A stretch of DNA of 7,315 bases from an uncultured Collinsella sp. (lineage in GTDB: Bacteria > Actinomycetota > Coriobacteriia > Coriobacteriales > Coriobacteriaceae), in contig CABRZN010000093.1 of the NCBI GenBank assembly GCA_902475445.1, positions 1 through 7,315 of the forward strand. Direction: 5' to 3'. Under the pieces are notes generated by a model that worked only from the letters and a program-made list of their open reading frames with translations, made no database searches and was not told where the DNA came from. Shown here piece by piece: positions 1 through 5,018 of this stretch (position 1 is its first letter; the number at the start of each line of letters is the position of its first letter). The position numbers were made by a program, and so were the translations under genes.

Positions 1-572
1 CGGCGACAGTGCATCTCGCAGGGATGCTCGCACACCAGGCCGCAGACGAGCGGCAGCGGGTTGTTCTTGCGGATGACCTTGACAGCATCGGCATAGCGGC
101 CGGCCTCGACGAGCGAAATGTACCCGGGAATGTCGACGTGCGCCGGGCAGCCCGAGACACACGGAACGCGGGCCTCGCGATCAAAGCCGCAGGAATGCTC
201 ACGGATGTGGTGCTCAAAGTCATCACGGAAGCCACGAATAGCTGTGAGCGCCATGGCGCCGGCCTCGTAGCCGATGGCGCAGTCGCTCGAAAGGTAGATA
301 GTGCGGGCCGTGCGCTCAATCAGGTTGAGCGTGGACTCATCGGCGCGCCCTTCGAGCACATCAGCGAGCAGGTCACTCAGTGTGCTCAGGCCCACGCGGC
401 AGGGCGTGCACTTGCCGCAGCTCTGCGTCGAACACAGGTTGACGAGCGCTGCCGTAAACTCCACGGGACACGGGGCGAGCGAGCTCACCGCCAGACGACG
501 TCCGAGCGCATCGTGCAGGTCGTCCATGACGGCCTGAGCGTGGCTGCGTTCCATTACATGCAGTCGAGCCAT
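1..572 (-). CDS. Iron-sulfur flavoprotein oxidoreductase (NuoF-type 4Fe-4S domain fused to GltD-type domain), N-terminal part
   Basis: The gene reads leftward and runs off the window edge; 190 codons are visible. Residues 51-98 hold SCGKCTPCRVG plus a fourth cysteine 40 residues later (C52, C55, C58, C98), the 4Fe-4S signature of NADH-dehydrogenase NuoF / hydrogenase HydB C-termini. Residues 138-190 give CVSGCPAHVDIPGYI and CGLVCEHPCEMHCR, the Fer4_20 iron-sulfur region that precedes the FAD/NAD(P) half of glutamate synthase small subunit, NfnB and dihydropyrimidine dehydrogenase. The missing C-terminus should therefore carry two Rossmann folds binding FAD and NAD(P)H. By family, such proteins pass electrons between NAD(P)H and ferredoxin or a partner redox enzyme in the cytoplasm. 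The NuoF FMN/NADH domain is absent; only about 45 residues precede C52. The ATG at 572 has GAGAGGGG seven bases upstream. An in-frame GTG five codons earlier lies on that Shine-Dalgarno and is less likely. The exact partner and substrate are unknown. Confidence 0.85.
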   Translation of the reverse strand, partial: MARLHVMERSHAQAVMDDLHDALGRRLAVSSLAPCPVEFTAALVNLCSTQSCGKCTPCRVGLSTLSDLLADVLEGRADESTLNLIERTARTIYLSSDCAIGYEAGAMALTAIRGFRDDFEHHIREHSCGFDREARVPCVSGCPAHVDIPGYISLVEAGRYADAVKVIRKNNPLPLVCGLVCEHPCEMHCR

Positions 573-593
573 AAGATCCCCTCTCACATGGCA

Positions 594-613
594 GCCCGGA
601 GGCGAGGCCGGGC
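594..613 (-). promoter_or_regulatory. GC-rich leader hairpin next to the ribosome binding site
   Basis: GCCCGG pairs perfectly with CCGGGC around an 8-base loop. In the minus-strand transcript it ends 21 bases before the ATG at 572 and only a few bases before the GAGAGGGG Shine-Dalgarno. It could affect ribosome access. There is no U-run after it, so it is not a terminator. Confidence 0.3.
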
Positions 614-636
614 GAAATTGCTACACGCACAACACT

Positions 637-657
637 GACCTAAAAAGTTGTTAGGTC
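637..657. repeat. Perfect 7-bp inverted repeat in the oxidoreductase leader
   Basis: GACCTAA (637-643) and TTAGGTC (651-657) are perfect complements around a 7-base spacer. The element lies about 65 bases upstream of the start codon at 572, inside the probable untranslated leader. It could be an RNA hairpin or an operator; the sequence alone does not decide. Confidence 0.35.
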
Positions 658-732
658 TCCACGCAGTTCGGCAGGCGGCATGAAATGTCACCCTCAGCGG
701 TGAAATAGAACATTACCGCAGATAAATGCCAT

Positions 733-761
733 ATTTGATAAAACGCGTTACCAAATTGCAA
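733..761 (-). promoter_or_regulatory. Candidate promoter with overlapping 22-bp dyad for the oxidoreductase gene
   Basis: On the minus strand TTGCAA (761-756) and TCAAAT (738-733) are separated by 17 bases, each matching 4 of 6 consensus positions. The spacer is covered by a dyad: TTTGATAA (734-741) and TTACCAAA (748-755) match at 7 of 8 positions around AACGCG, so a repressor bound here would block polymerase. This start would give a leader of roughly 150 bases. The promoter boxes are weak and the assignment is tentative. Confidence 0.35.
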
Positions 762-802
762 TATTCAATGTGAAAAAGAGCGCCTTACTATTTTTCCTTT
801 TT

Positions 803-864
803 GATCCGTTTTCCTCCGTCTCCTTCGGATCACATGATCCCTTGGGAACGGAGAAAAACGGATC
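803..864. repeat. 62-bp long inverted repeat, strong hairpin
   Basis: Two 17-base arms, 803-819 and 848-864, are complementary at 16 positions. The single mismatch is C/A on the plus strand but becomes a G-U pair in minus-strand RNA, so only that transcript pairs fully. The 28-base interior contains another palindrome, GGATCACATGATCC (827-840), so a branched structure is possible. A T-run follows on the plus strand, but no plus-strand gene is present for it to terminate. It could be an RNA element, a protein-binding palindrome or a small repetitive extragenic element. Confidence 0.6.
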
Positions 865-868
865 GTTT

Positions 869-901
869 TTGGTGCAAAAGGGCCAGGTTTGTTTGCACCA
901 A
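869..901. promoter_or_regulatory. Spaced inverted repeat TTGGTGCAAA / TTTGCACCAA
   Basis: Perfect 10-bp arms at 869-878 and 892-901 flank a 13-base spacer. The half-site TTGGTGCA is the same as in the 12-bp palindrome at 1757-1768 upstream of the EFR1 gene. The element lies just after the EFR1 stop codon, about 300 bases upstream of the oxidoreductase start. It could be a two-site operator or a hairpin at the 3' end of the EFR1 transcript. No U-tract follows on either strand. Confidence 0.45.
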
Positions 902-912
902 TCTCACTTGCG

Positions 913-1674
913 CTAGATGAAGAGCTCGCATTCCTTCCGCGCGACGCAAACCTTGCTCAGCATCTGGGAAACAGCGGATAGTTTGTTGGAATCAAGCTTG
1001 CGAGCACCTCGCGGACATACGGCGATGCAGCGCATGCAGGAGATGCACGCCTCGCCAGCTGCTCGTTTGGGGTCACTCTTGTCGATAGCGCAAACGGGGC
1101 ACGCCGCGGCGCATGCACCGCAGGAGACACAATCCTCTGTTGCCTCGGGTGCCATGCGGTGACCTCCGGCTTGTTTATAAGGACGATTGCCGGGGATAGA
1201 GGGCCCGGACGCATCCTCAGCCAACAGCTTTTGCTGAATTTGCTGCGCAAACTCTGCGAGCTGCGCCGCATCCTGCGCATCCGGTCGCCCAGCAGCAAAC
1301 TGACGAGCAACGGAATGCTCAGCAATAGCAGAAACCGCTGCAACAACCCTAAATACGGCGCGCTTCGCAACGTCCTCCAGCTCTACGAGCGTGTCCTCAA
1401 ACGCGCGGTTTCCGTATACGCAAACCAAAACAGCCCGAGCCCCGTTGCCGCGCACCATGCCCAACCGGTCAGCCACCACAGCCGGGATTCTACCGGCATA
1501 CGCCGGCACAGAGATTACGGCCACGTCGTCCTCAGTCATCGAGACAGCGCTGAAATCTAGCCCGCTATCGGCCAGATCGACGGTAACGGTATTCTTGCCC
1601 AGTGCCCCGGCCACAAGGCCAGACACCTTCCGCGTTCCACCCGTCGGACTAAACACAATTTCGAATACGCTCAT
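913..1674 (-). CDS. EFR1-type flavodoxin / 2x[4Fe-4S] ferredoxin protein
   Basis: This 253-residue cytoplasmic electron carrier pairs a flavodoxin-like N-terminal half with a bacterial-type ferredoxin C-terminal half. Residues 1-16 read MSVFEIVFSPTGGTRK; SPTGGT is the phosphate-binding loop for FMN. A helical linker rich in Ala and Gln follows (about 115-160). Two classic CxxCxxCxxxCP motifs bind two [4Fe-4S] clusters: C182/C185/C188/C192 and C210/C213/C216/C220. Length and domain order fit the EFR1 family of anaerobes, whose members are thought to move low-potential electrons; the physiological partner is not known from sequence. The ATG at 1674 is chosen because GGGGAGGG sits seven bases upstream; an in-frame TTG nine codons earlier would put that Shine-Dalgarno inside the gene. 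It appears monocistronic, with its own promoter upstream. Confidence 0.88.
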   Translation of the reverse strand: MSVFEIVFSPTGGTRKVSGLVAGALGKNTVTVDLADSGLDFSAVSMTEDDVAVISVPAYAGRIPAVVADRLGMVRGNGARAVLVCVYGNRAFEDTLVELEDVAKRAVFRVVAAVSAIAEHSVARQFAAGRPDAQDAAQLAEFAQQIQQKLLAEDASGPSIPGNRPYKQAGGHRMAPEATEDCVSCGACAAACPVCAIDKSDPKRAAGEACISCMRCIAVCPRGARKLDSNKLSAVSQMLSKVCVARKECELFI

Positions 1675-1730
1675 CGAGGCACCCTCCCCTACGCCTGGCA
1701 ACGCGTCAAGCCGCTTTCACATCCAGCCAG

Positions 1731-1768
1731 AGTATACGGCGCATGGGATCCCCGTTTTGGTGCACCAA
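1731..1768 (-). promoter_or_regulatory. Promoter and palindromic operator of the EFR1 gene
   Basis: On the minus strand a TATACT -10 box lies at 1736-1731, giving a predicted start near 1721-1724 and a leader of about 50 bases. No -35 box is present at the proper distance. Instead, the perfect palindrome TTGGTGCACCAA (1757-1768) is centred about 38 to 41 bases upstream of the predicted start. That is where class II activators (such as CRP/FNR or LuxR-type proteins) replace a -35 box. I infer positive control. The regulator is not identified. Confidence 0.5.
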
Positions 1769-1809
1769 GCACCCCAATGCACCCACCCTACGCTGTCTGC
1801 CTCTTCGTT

Positions 1810-1837
1810 TTGTATAAATTACGGTACAGATTGTATA
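1810..1837. repeat. Direct repeat TTGTATA with 21-bp period
   Basis: TTGTATA occurs at 1810-1816 and 1831-1837 in an A/T-rich patch, exactly two helical turns apart and so on the same DNA face. The patch lies 42 bases beyond the EFR1 palindrome, upstream of that gene. It may be a regulator site or simply curved DNA. Confidence 0.3.
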
Positions 1838-1883
1838 TATTTACGGGATACCGCCGTGTTCTCCCGAGGTACCCCATCCTGGC

Positions 1884-1909
1884 CCGTGCAAAAAACGGAG
1901 TATTCTGCA
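1884..1909 (+). repeat. 26-bp repeat copy A
   Basis: This copy consists of CCGTGCA, a six-base AAAAAC tract, then GGAGTATTCTGCA. Outside the six-base tract all 20 bases are identical to copy B at 2095-2120, which lies in the opposite orientation 185 bases away. Such identity in non-coding DNA suggests a dispersed intergenic element and not chance. Confidence 0.55.
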
Positions 1910-1950
1910 ACGTGACCGCGCCAGCAATACCCCGAGCGGGCAAACCTTTA

Positions 1951-1997
1951 GGGCGCTGCGTCATTTTGGGTTCCGACATGGCGAGAATGACGCGCCC
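1951..1997. repeat. Bulged inverted repeat between the two 26-bp copies
   Basis: GCGTCATT (1958-1965) pairs with AATGACGC (1986-1993). Beyond a 3-base bulge, GGGC (1951-1954) pairs with GCCC (1994-1997). The loop is 20 bases. The element lies near the middle between repeat copies A and B and may belong to the same structural unit. Confidence 0.4.
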
Positions 1998-2094
1998 CTG
2001 CTCCGGAAAACGACGAAATCTGACTCAGAACGCTCGCTAGGGATATCCGAAAGCCACCGTTGGCGACGTCAAATCATATGCAGACAACTCGAAC

Positions 2095-2120
2095 TGCAGA
2101 ATACTCCAAAAAATGCACGG
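2095..2120 (-). repeat. 26-bp repeat copy B, inverted
   Basis: Read on the minus strand it is CCGTGCA, six T, then GGAGTATTCTGCA: the same two blocks as copy A with the A/T tract changed. Together with copy A it frames a 237-bp segment with inverted ends. Confidence 0.55.
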
Positions 2121-2223
2121 CGCACCCCATGGGACCCATTGCCGCATGGTAGGAAACAGGCCCACGGCATCCTCTAGATGCATTCCCGAGGAAATCACAT
2201 TTGAACTAGCGATCGGATACGGC

Positions 2224-2262
2224 AAACAAAAAGGGCCCCGAGCGTAGTTGCTCGGGGCCCTT
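2224..2262 (-). terminator. Rho-independent terminator of the helicase gene
   Basis: On the minus strand, AAGGGCCCCGAGC pairs perfectly with GCTCGGGGCCCTT around a 6-base loop and is followed by TTTTTGTTT. It begins 32 bases after the helicase stop codon. The stem is 13 bp and almost all G/C. On the plus strand no strong U-tract follows, so it acts mainly leftward. Confidence 0.93.
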
Positions 2263-2294
2263 GGTTCACCTCGCTCTAGCGGGCGATGCGTATG

Positions 2295-4511
2295 TTACTT
2301 GCGCTTGCCGCCGCCGTCACCGGGGCGACGGGAGCTGCCGCCGCGCTTGCCGCCACGACTATTGCCATAGCTACCACGATTATCGCGACCGCCGGCACGG
2401 CCGCCGCGGGAGCCGGCCTGGTTGCCGCCACGCCCGCCACGATAGCCGCCACGACGCTCCTCGCGGGTATCGTCGTAGTTGCGCCAGTCATCGCGACGAT
2501 CGCGGCTGGCACGCGGATCGCGGCGATCGCGCGACTCGTTAGAGCGGCCAGCACCGCTGCGGCTGCCATTGCCACGAGCGCCCTCGCGATGCTCGCCGCC
2601 ACGGCCACCGCGCTCATCAAAGCGCTTGCCGCCACGGGACTCGCCGCCGCGAGTACCACGCTCGCCACGCGAACCGCGGCCCTCGCCGCCACGGCGCTCA
2701 TCACGGCCGGAACGACGACGATCACGCGAGCCACGGCCCTCGTCCTCGCGCTCAACACGGCGACGACCGCCGCGGTCCTCGTCCTCGCGGCGACGGCGAT
2801 GCGCCTCGCCCTGGAACTGCTTGGCACGGCGCTCGGCACGGTTGCCGCGCGGGGCCTGCTCAACGACACCAGCACCGCCGCGCTCCTCGGCAGCCACCTC
2901 GCGGGCCACGCTCTCCACAGCCTCGTCCACGCGAGCCTGAACGCCCTCGCGCACGCGGGTCTTGCCGCCGCGCTTGGGACGGCTCGGACGCTCACCGTCG
3001 CCGCGACGCTCGTCTCGACCGCGGTTGGAACGACCGGCCACATCACCGTAATCGTCGCCGTTGCGTTTGCCGTCGCGACGCGCCTGCTCAAGCTTCTTCT
3101 TGCTCTTGGACTTGCCGCGCTTGGTCTTCTTCTTCACCTTAAAGGCCGCAGGATCGCGCTCGGGGTCAACCGCGGGCGGATTGGGGCCCACATGCAGGTC
3201 GCCGGCCTCGTAGATGTCGGCGGTCTTGTCCATGAGCTTCTCGATCTCGTAGAACTCATCGACATCCTGCTCGGTCACAAACGTGATGGCCCAGCCCAGC
3301 TCGCCGGCGCGGCCCGTACGGCCAATACGGTGGATGTAGTCGGTCGGCTCGGCCGGCACGTCAAAGTTCACGACGTAGCGCACGTCGCTGATGTCGATGC
3401 CGCGGGCGAGCACGTCGGTTGCCACCAACACGTCGACGGTACCGTCGCGGAAGGCCGAAAGGGCACGCTCGCGCTGAGCCTGGCTGCGGTTGCCGTGAAT
3501 CGCGGCGGCCTTGATGCCCTTGCGCTCCAGACGACGGCAGCAGCTGTCGGCGCGGTGCTTGGTGCGCATAAAGACGATGGTGCGCTCCGGGCCCTCCTTC
3601 TTGAGGAACTCGGGCAGCAGATTGTTCTTGGCCTCGATGGACACCGGGAATACAAACTGGTCGACGGTGTCGGCGGTCGACGTGGCGGGCGCGATCTCCA
3701 CGCGTGCCGGGTCGCTCACCAGGTCGGTGATCTCGCCCACGGCCTCCTCGTCGAGCGTGGCCGAGAACAGCAGCGTCTGACGCTCGGCCGGCGTCTCGCG
3801 CACAATGCGGCGGACGGCGGGCAAAAAGCCCATGTCGAGCATGCGGTCGGCCTCGTCCAGCACCAGCACCTTGACCTCGTCCAGGTGGCAGGCGCCCTGC
3901 TCGATCAGGTCAACCAGACGGCCCGGCGTAGCGACCAGGATGTCACAGCCGTACTTGAGCGCCGCGGTCTGCGGCTTGTAGCTCACGCCGCCCACGACGG
4001 TCACGGCGACATGGCCAGTGACGTCGGCAATCTTGCTCGCGACCTCGTCGATCTGCTGGGCAAGCTCGCGCGTGGGGGTGATGACGAGCATCAAGGGACC
4101 GCGACCGTTGCCCTCGGGCTTCTTGGCGCCGCGACGGCGGTTGCGACCGCCACGCTCGCGCACGGGCTTGGGCGGAGCGATGTGCTCCAGGTTGTTCATG
4201 GTCGGCAGCAAGAAGGCGGCCGTCTTGCCGGTGCCGGTCTGAGCAGCGGCAAGCAGGTCGCGGCCCTCGAGCACCACGGGGATCGAGCCAGCCTGGACAG
4301 GCGTGGGCGCCGTGTAGCCTAGGTTCTCGATAGCACGAAGCATCTCGTCCGAAAGGCCCAGCTCGTCAAAGGCGGGCAGGCTCTCGGTAGCGGACTCGAC
4401 GGTCTGGGCAGCATTGGCCTCATCGGCGGCATCGAAGGCAGCCTGGGTCATGGCCTCGCGGGCCTCGTCCAGAATCTCGGCGTCCGTGACGTCGGATACA
4501 GAATTACGCAT
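2295..4511 (-). CDS. DEAD-box ATP-dependent RNA helicase with long RGG-rich tail
   Basis: A 738-residue enzyme that unwinds RNA duplexes using ATP. The full helicase core is present: Q-motif (F48, GYTAPTPVQ 65-73), motif I AQTGTGKT 90-97, Ia PTRELA 146-151, Ib TPGR 195-198, II DEAD 219-222, III SAT 250-252, V ATDVLARGID 364-373, VI HRIGRTGRAG 394-403. All catalytic residues look intact. A basic Gly/Arg-rich insert (about 113-139) separates motifs I and Ia. After about 450 comes a Lys-rich patch (458-473), then a tail of about 265 residues with 13 RGG triplets, expected to be disordered and RNA-binding. Family knowledge links RhlE/DeaD/CshA-type proteins to ribosome assembly, RNA decay and cold growth. 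The ATG at 4511 has AAGGA ten bases upstream; an in-frame start 12 codons earlier would bury it. It is monocistronic, with its own terminator. Which subfamily it belongs to is unclear. Confidence 0.95.
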   Translation of the reverse strand: MRNSVSDVTDAEILDEAREAMTQAAFDAADEANAAQTVESATESLPAFDELGLSDEMLRAIENLGYTAPTPVQAGSIPVVLEGRDLLAAAQTGTGKTAAFLLPTMNNLEHIAPPKPVRERGGRNRRRGAKKPEGNGRGPLMLVITPTRELAQQIDEVASKIADVTGHVAVTVVGGVSYKPQTAALKYGCDILVATPGRLVDLIEQGACHLDEVKVLVLDEADRMLDMGFLPAVRRIVRETPAERQTLLFSATLDEEAVGEITDLVSDPARVEIAPATSTADTVDQFVFPVSIEAKNNLLPEFLKKEGPERTIVFMRTKHRADSCCRRLERKGIKAAAIHGNRSQAQRERALSAFRDGTVDVLVATDVLARGIDISDVRYVVNFDVPAEPTDYIHRIGRTGRAGELGWAITFVTEQDVDEFYEIEKLMDKTADIYEAGDLHVGPNPPAVDPERDPAAFKVKKKTKRGKSKSKKKLEQARRDGKRNGDDYGDVAGRSNRGRDERRGDGERPSRPKRGGKTRVREGVQARVDEAVESVAREVAAEERGGAGVVEQAPRGNRAERRAKQFQGEAHRRRREDEDRGGRRRVEREDEGRGSRDRRRSGRDERRGGEGRGSRGERGTRGGESRGGKRFDERGGRGGEHREGARGNGSRSGAGRSNESRDRRDPRASRDRRDDWRNYDDTREERRGGYRGGRGGNQAGSRGGRAGGRDNRGSYGNSRGGKRGGSSRRPGDGGGKRK

Positions 4512-4716
4512 ATGTTGTTGTTCCTTATCTGCACGCGCAATGGGCACGGCATGCGGCCGCGCGGGCGTGCTTGGTAGTGCGCTAATACATACAAAAACAG
4601 GTGCGCACAGAGAGGACGTTGCTCAGCACGCTGGCGATCGCTTTGGCAGCCCTATCACGCGCCGTCCAGACGCAGCAGCTCTAAGCGATGGAGCAGATTC
4701 GCCGCCGGTTAGTATA
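4512..4716 (-). promoter_or_regulatory. Helicase promoter and long untranslated leader
   Basis: A TATACT -10 box is at 4716-4711 on the minus strand, with no good -35 box. The predicted start near 4704 gives a leader of about 190 bases, GC-rich and with self-complementary segments such as GCACGC/GCGTGC. Long structured leaders are known for cold-induced helicase and cold-shock genes, so a temperature-sensitive leader is possible; the sequence does not prove it. No riboswitch is recognised. Confidence 0.4.
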
Positions 4717-4789
4717 CCCGCACTCCGTATGCCCCCACGTAAACCACAGATGACGAGGCGGACGGGGCGGGCCTGGCCGATTGTCTCAA

Positions 4790-4831
4790 TCTGTAACAGA
4801 TGCAGGGCAAAACCGGGTCCAAATGTTACAG
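4790..4831. promoter_or_regulatory. Inverted TGTAACA / TGTTACA sites upstream of the FHA gene
   Basis: CTGTAAC (4791-4797) and GTTACAG (4825-4831) are perfect complements, 34 bases apart start to start. The first also sits in a local palindrome, TCTGTAACAGA (4790-4800). They lie 75 to 115 bases upstream of the FHA gene's -10 box and within the shared divergent region, so they could be binding sites of one regulator acting on either gene. Confidence 0.35.
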
Positions 4832-4883
4832 AACAAGACAGAGGGGGATTTCCGTCCAGTCCAAACCAAATCTCTCAGTCTTC

Positions 4884-4911
4884 CTGCAATTTCGAACATG
4901 TGGCCTATAAT
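4884..4911 (+). promoter_or_regulatory. Promoter of the FHA gene
   Basis: A perfect TATAAT -10 box lies at 4906-4911. The best -35 candidate is CTGCAA (4884-4889), 16 bases upstream and matching only 3 of 6 positions. The predicted start near 4918 gives a leader of about 100 bases. The region 4717-4883 between this and the helicase promoter contains the TGTAACA sites and nothing else I can name. Confidence 0.55.
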
Positions 4912-5018
4912 GTTGCTTTGGTTACGCTGTATATTGCGCAGCCATTTAATACGTCGCCCACCGGGAGCCATTAATTCCTATCGCCATATTGGCTAGGAAG
5001 CAATCAAAGGAGGTATCC

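Larger units (their letters stand above)
573..912. other. Intergenic region with several dyads, 340 bp
   Basis: This stretch separates two minus-strand genes and carries no convincing coding sequence. It is clearly richer in A/T than the flanking genes between about 690 and 800. It holds, in the direction of transcription, a spaced TTGGTGCAAA inverted repeat (869-901), a 62-bp inverted repeat (803-864), a 22-bp dyad in a candidate promoter (734-755), a 7-bp hairpin (637-657), and a GC-rich hairpin just before the ribosome binding site (594-613). I see no U-tract terminator for the upstream EFR1 gene, so some read-through toward the oxidoreductase gene is possible. Confidence 0.7.
1675..2223. 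other. Intergenic region between EFR1 gene and helicase terminator
   Basis: About 550 bases without a credible gene on either strand; the short open frames here lack ribosome binding sites and recognisable products. From left to right it holds the EFR1 promoter (1724-1768), an A/T-rich patch with repeated TTGTATA (1810-1837), the first 26-bp repeat copy (1884-1909), a bulged hairpin (1951-1997), and the second, inverted repeat copy (2095-2120). The remainder from about 2121 to 2223 shows nothing I can name. Confidence 0.6.

Noticed and set aside
9..638. A 209-codon open frame on the plus strand at the left edge
   Set aside because: It is a shadow of the minus-strand oxidoreductase, whose iron-sulfur cysteine motifs are clear. 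The product has no recognisable feature and no ribosome binding site.
1675..1701. Upstream TTG start for the EFR1 protein
   Set aside because: It would place the strong GGGGAGGG ribosome binding site inside the gene and add nine residues before the conserved MSVFEIVFSPTGGT start.
1391..1915. A 174-codon plus-strand frame across the EFR1 start and its upstream region
   Set aside because: It is antisense to the EFR1 flavodoxin half and runs through the EFR1 promoter. Composition is not protein-like and no Shine-Dalgarno is present.
1777..2040. An 87-codon plus-strand frame in the intergenic region
   Set aside because: There is no ribosome binding site before its ATG, and it crosses repeat copy A and a hairpin. 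Rare codons and mixed composition do not match the neighbours.
2037..2225. A 62-codon minus-strand frame just after the helicase terminator
   Set aside because: It starts with TTG in the terminator's U-tract, has no Shine-Dalgarno, and contains repeat copy B. It is probably chance.
2286..4322. A 678-codon open frame on the plus strand opposite the helicase
   Set aside because: It is antisense to an unmistakable DEAD-box helicase. Its translation is an Ala/Thr/Leu-rich low-complexity string without motifs, explained by strong G/C bias at third positions of the helicase codons.
4512..4547. Upstream start for the helicase
   Set aside because: It would bury the AAGGA signal that serves the ATG at 4511, and the extra 12 residues are not helicase-like.
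4414..4974. A 186-codon plus-strand frame between the helicase start and the FHA gene
   Set aside because: It begins antisense to the helicase and crosses both divergent promoters; no family features are visible.
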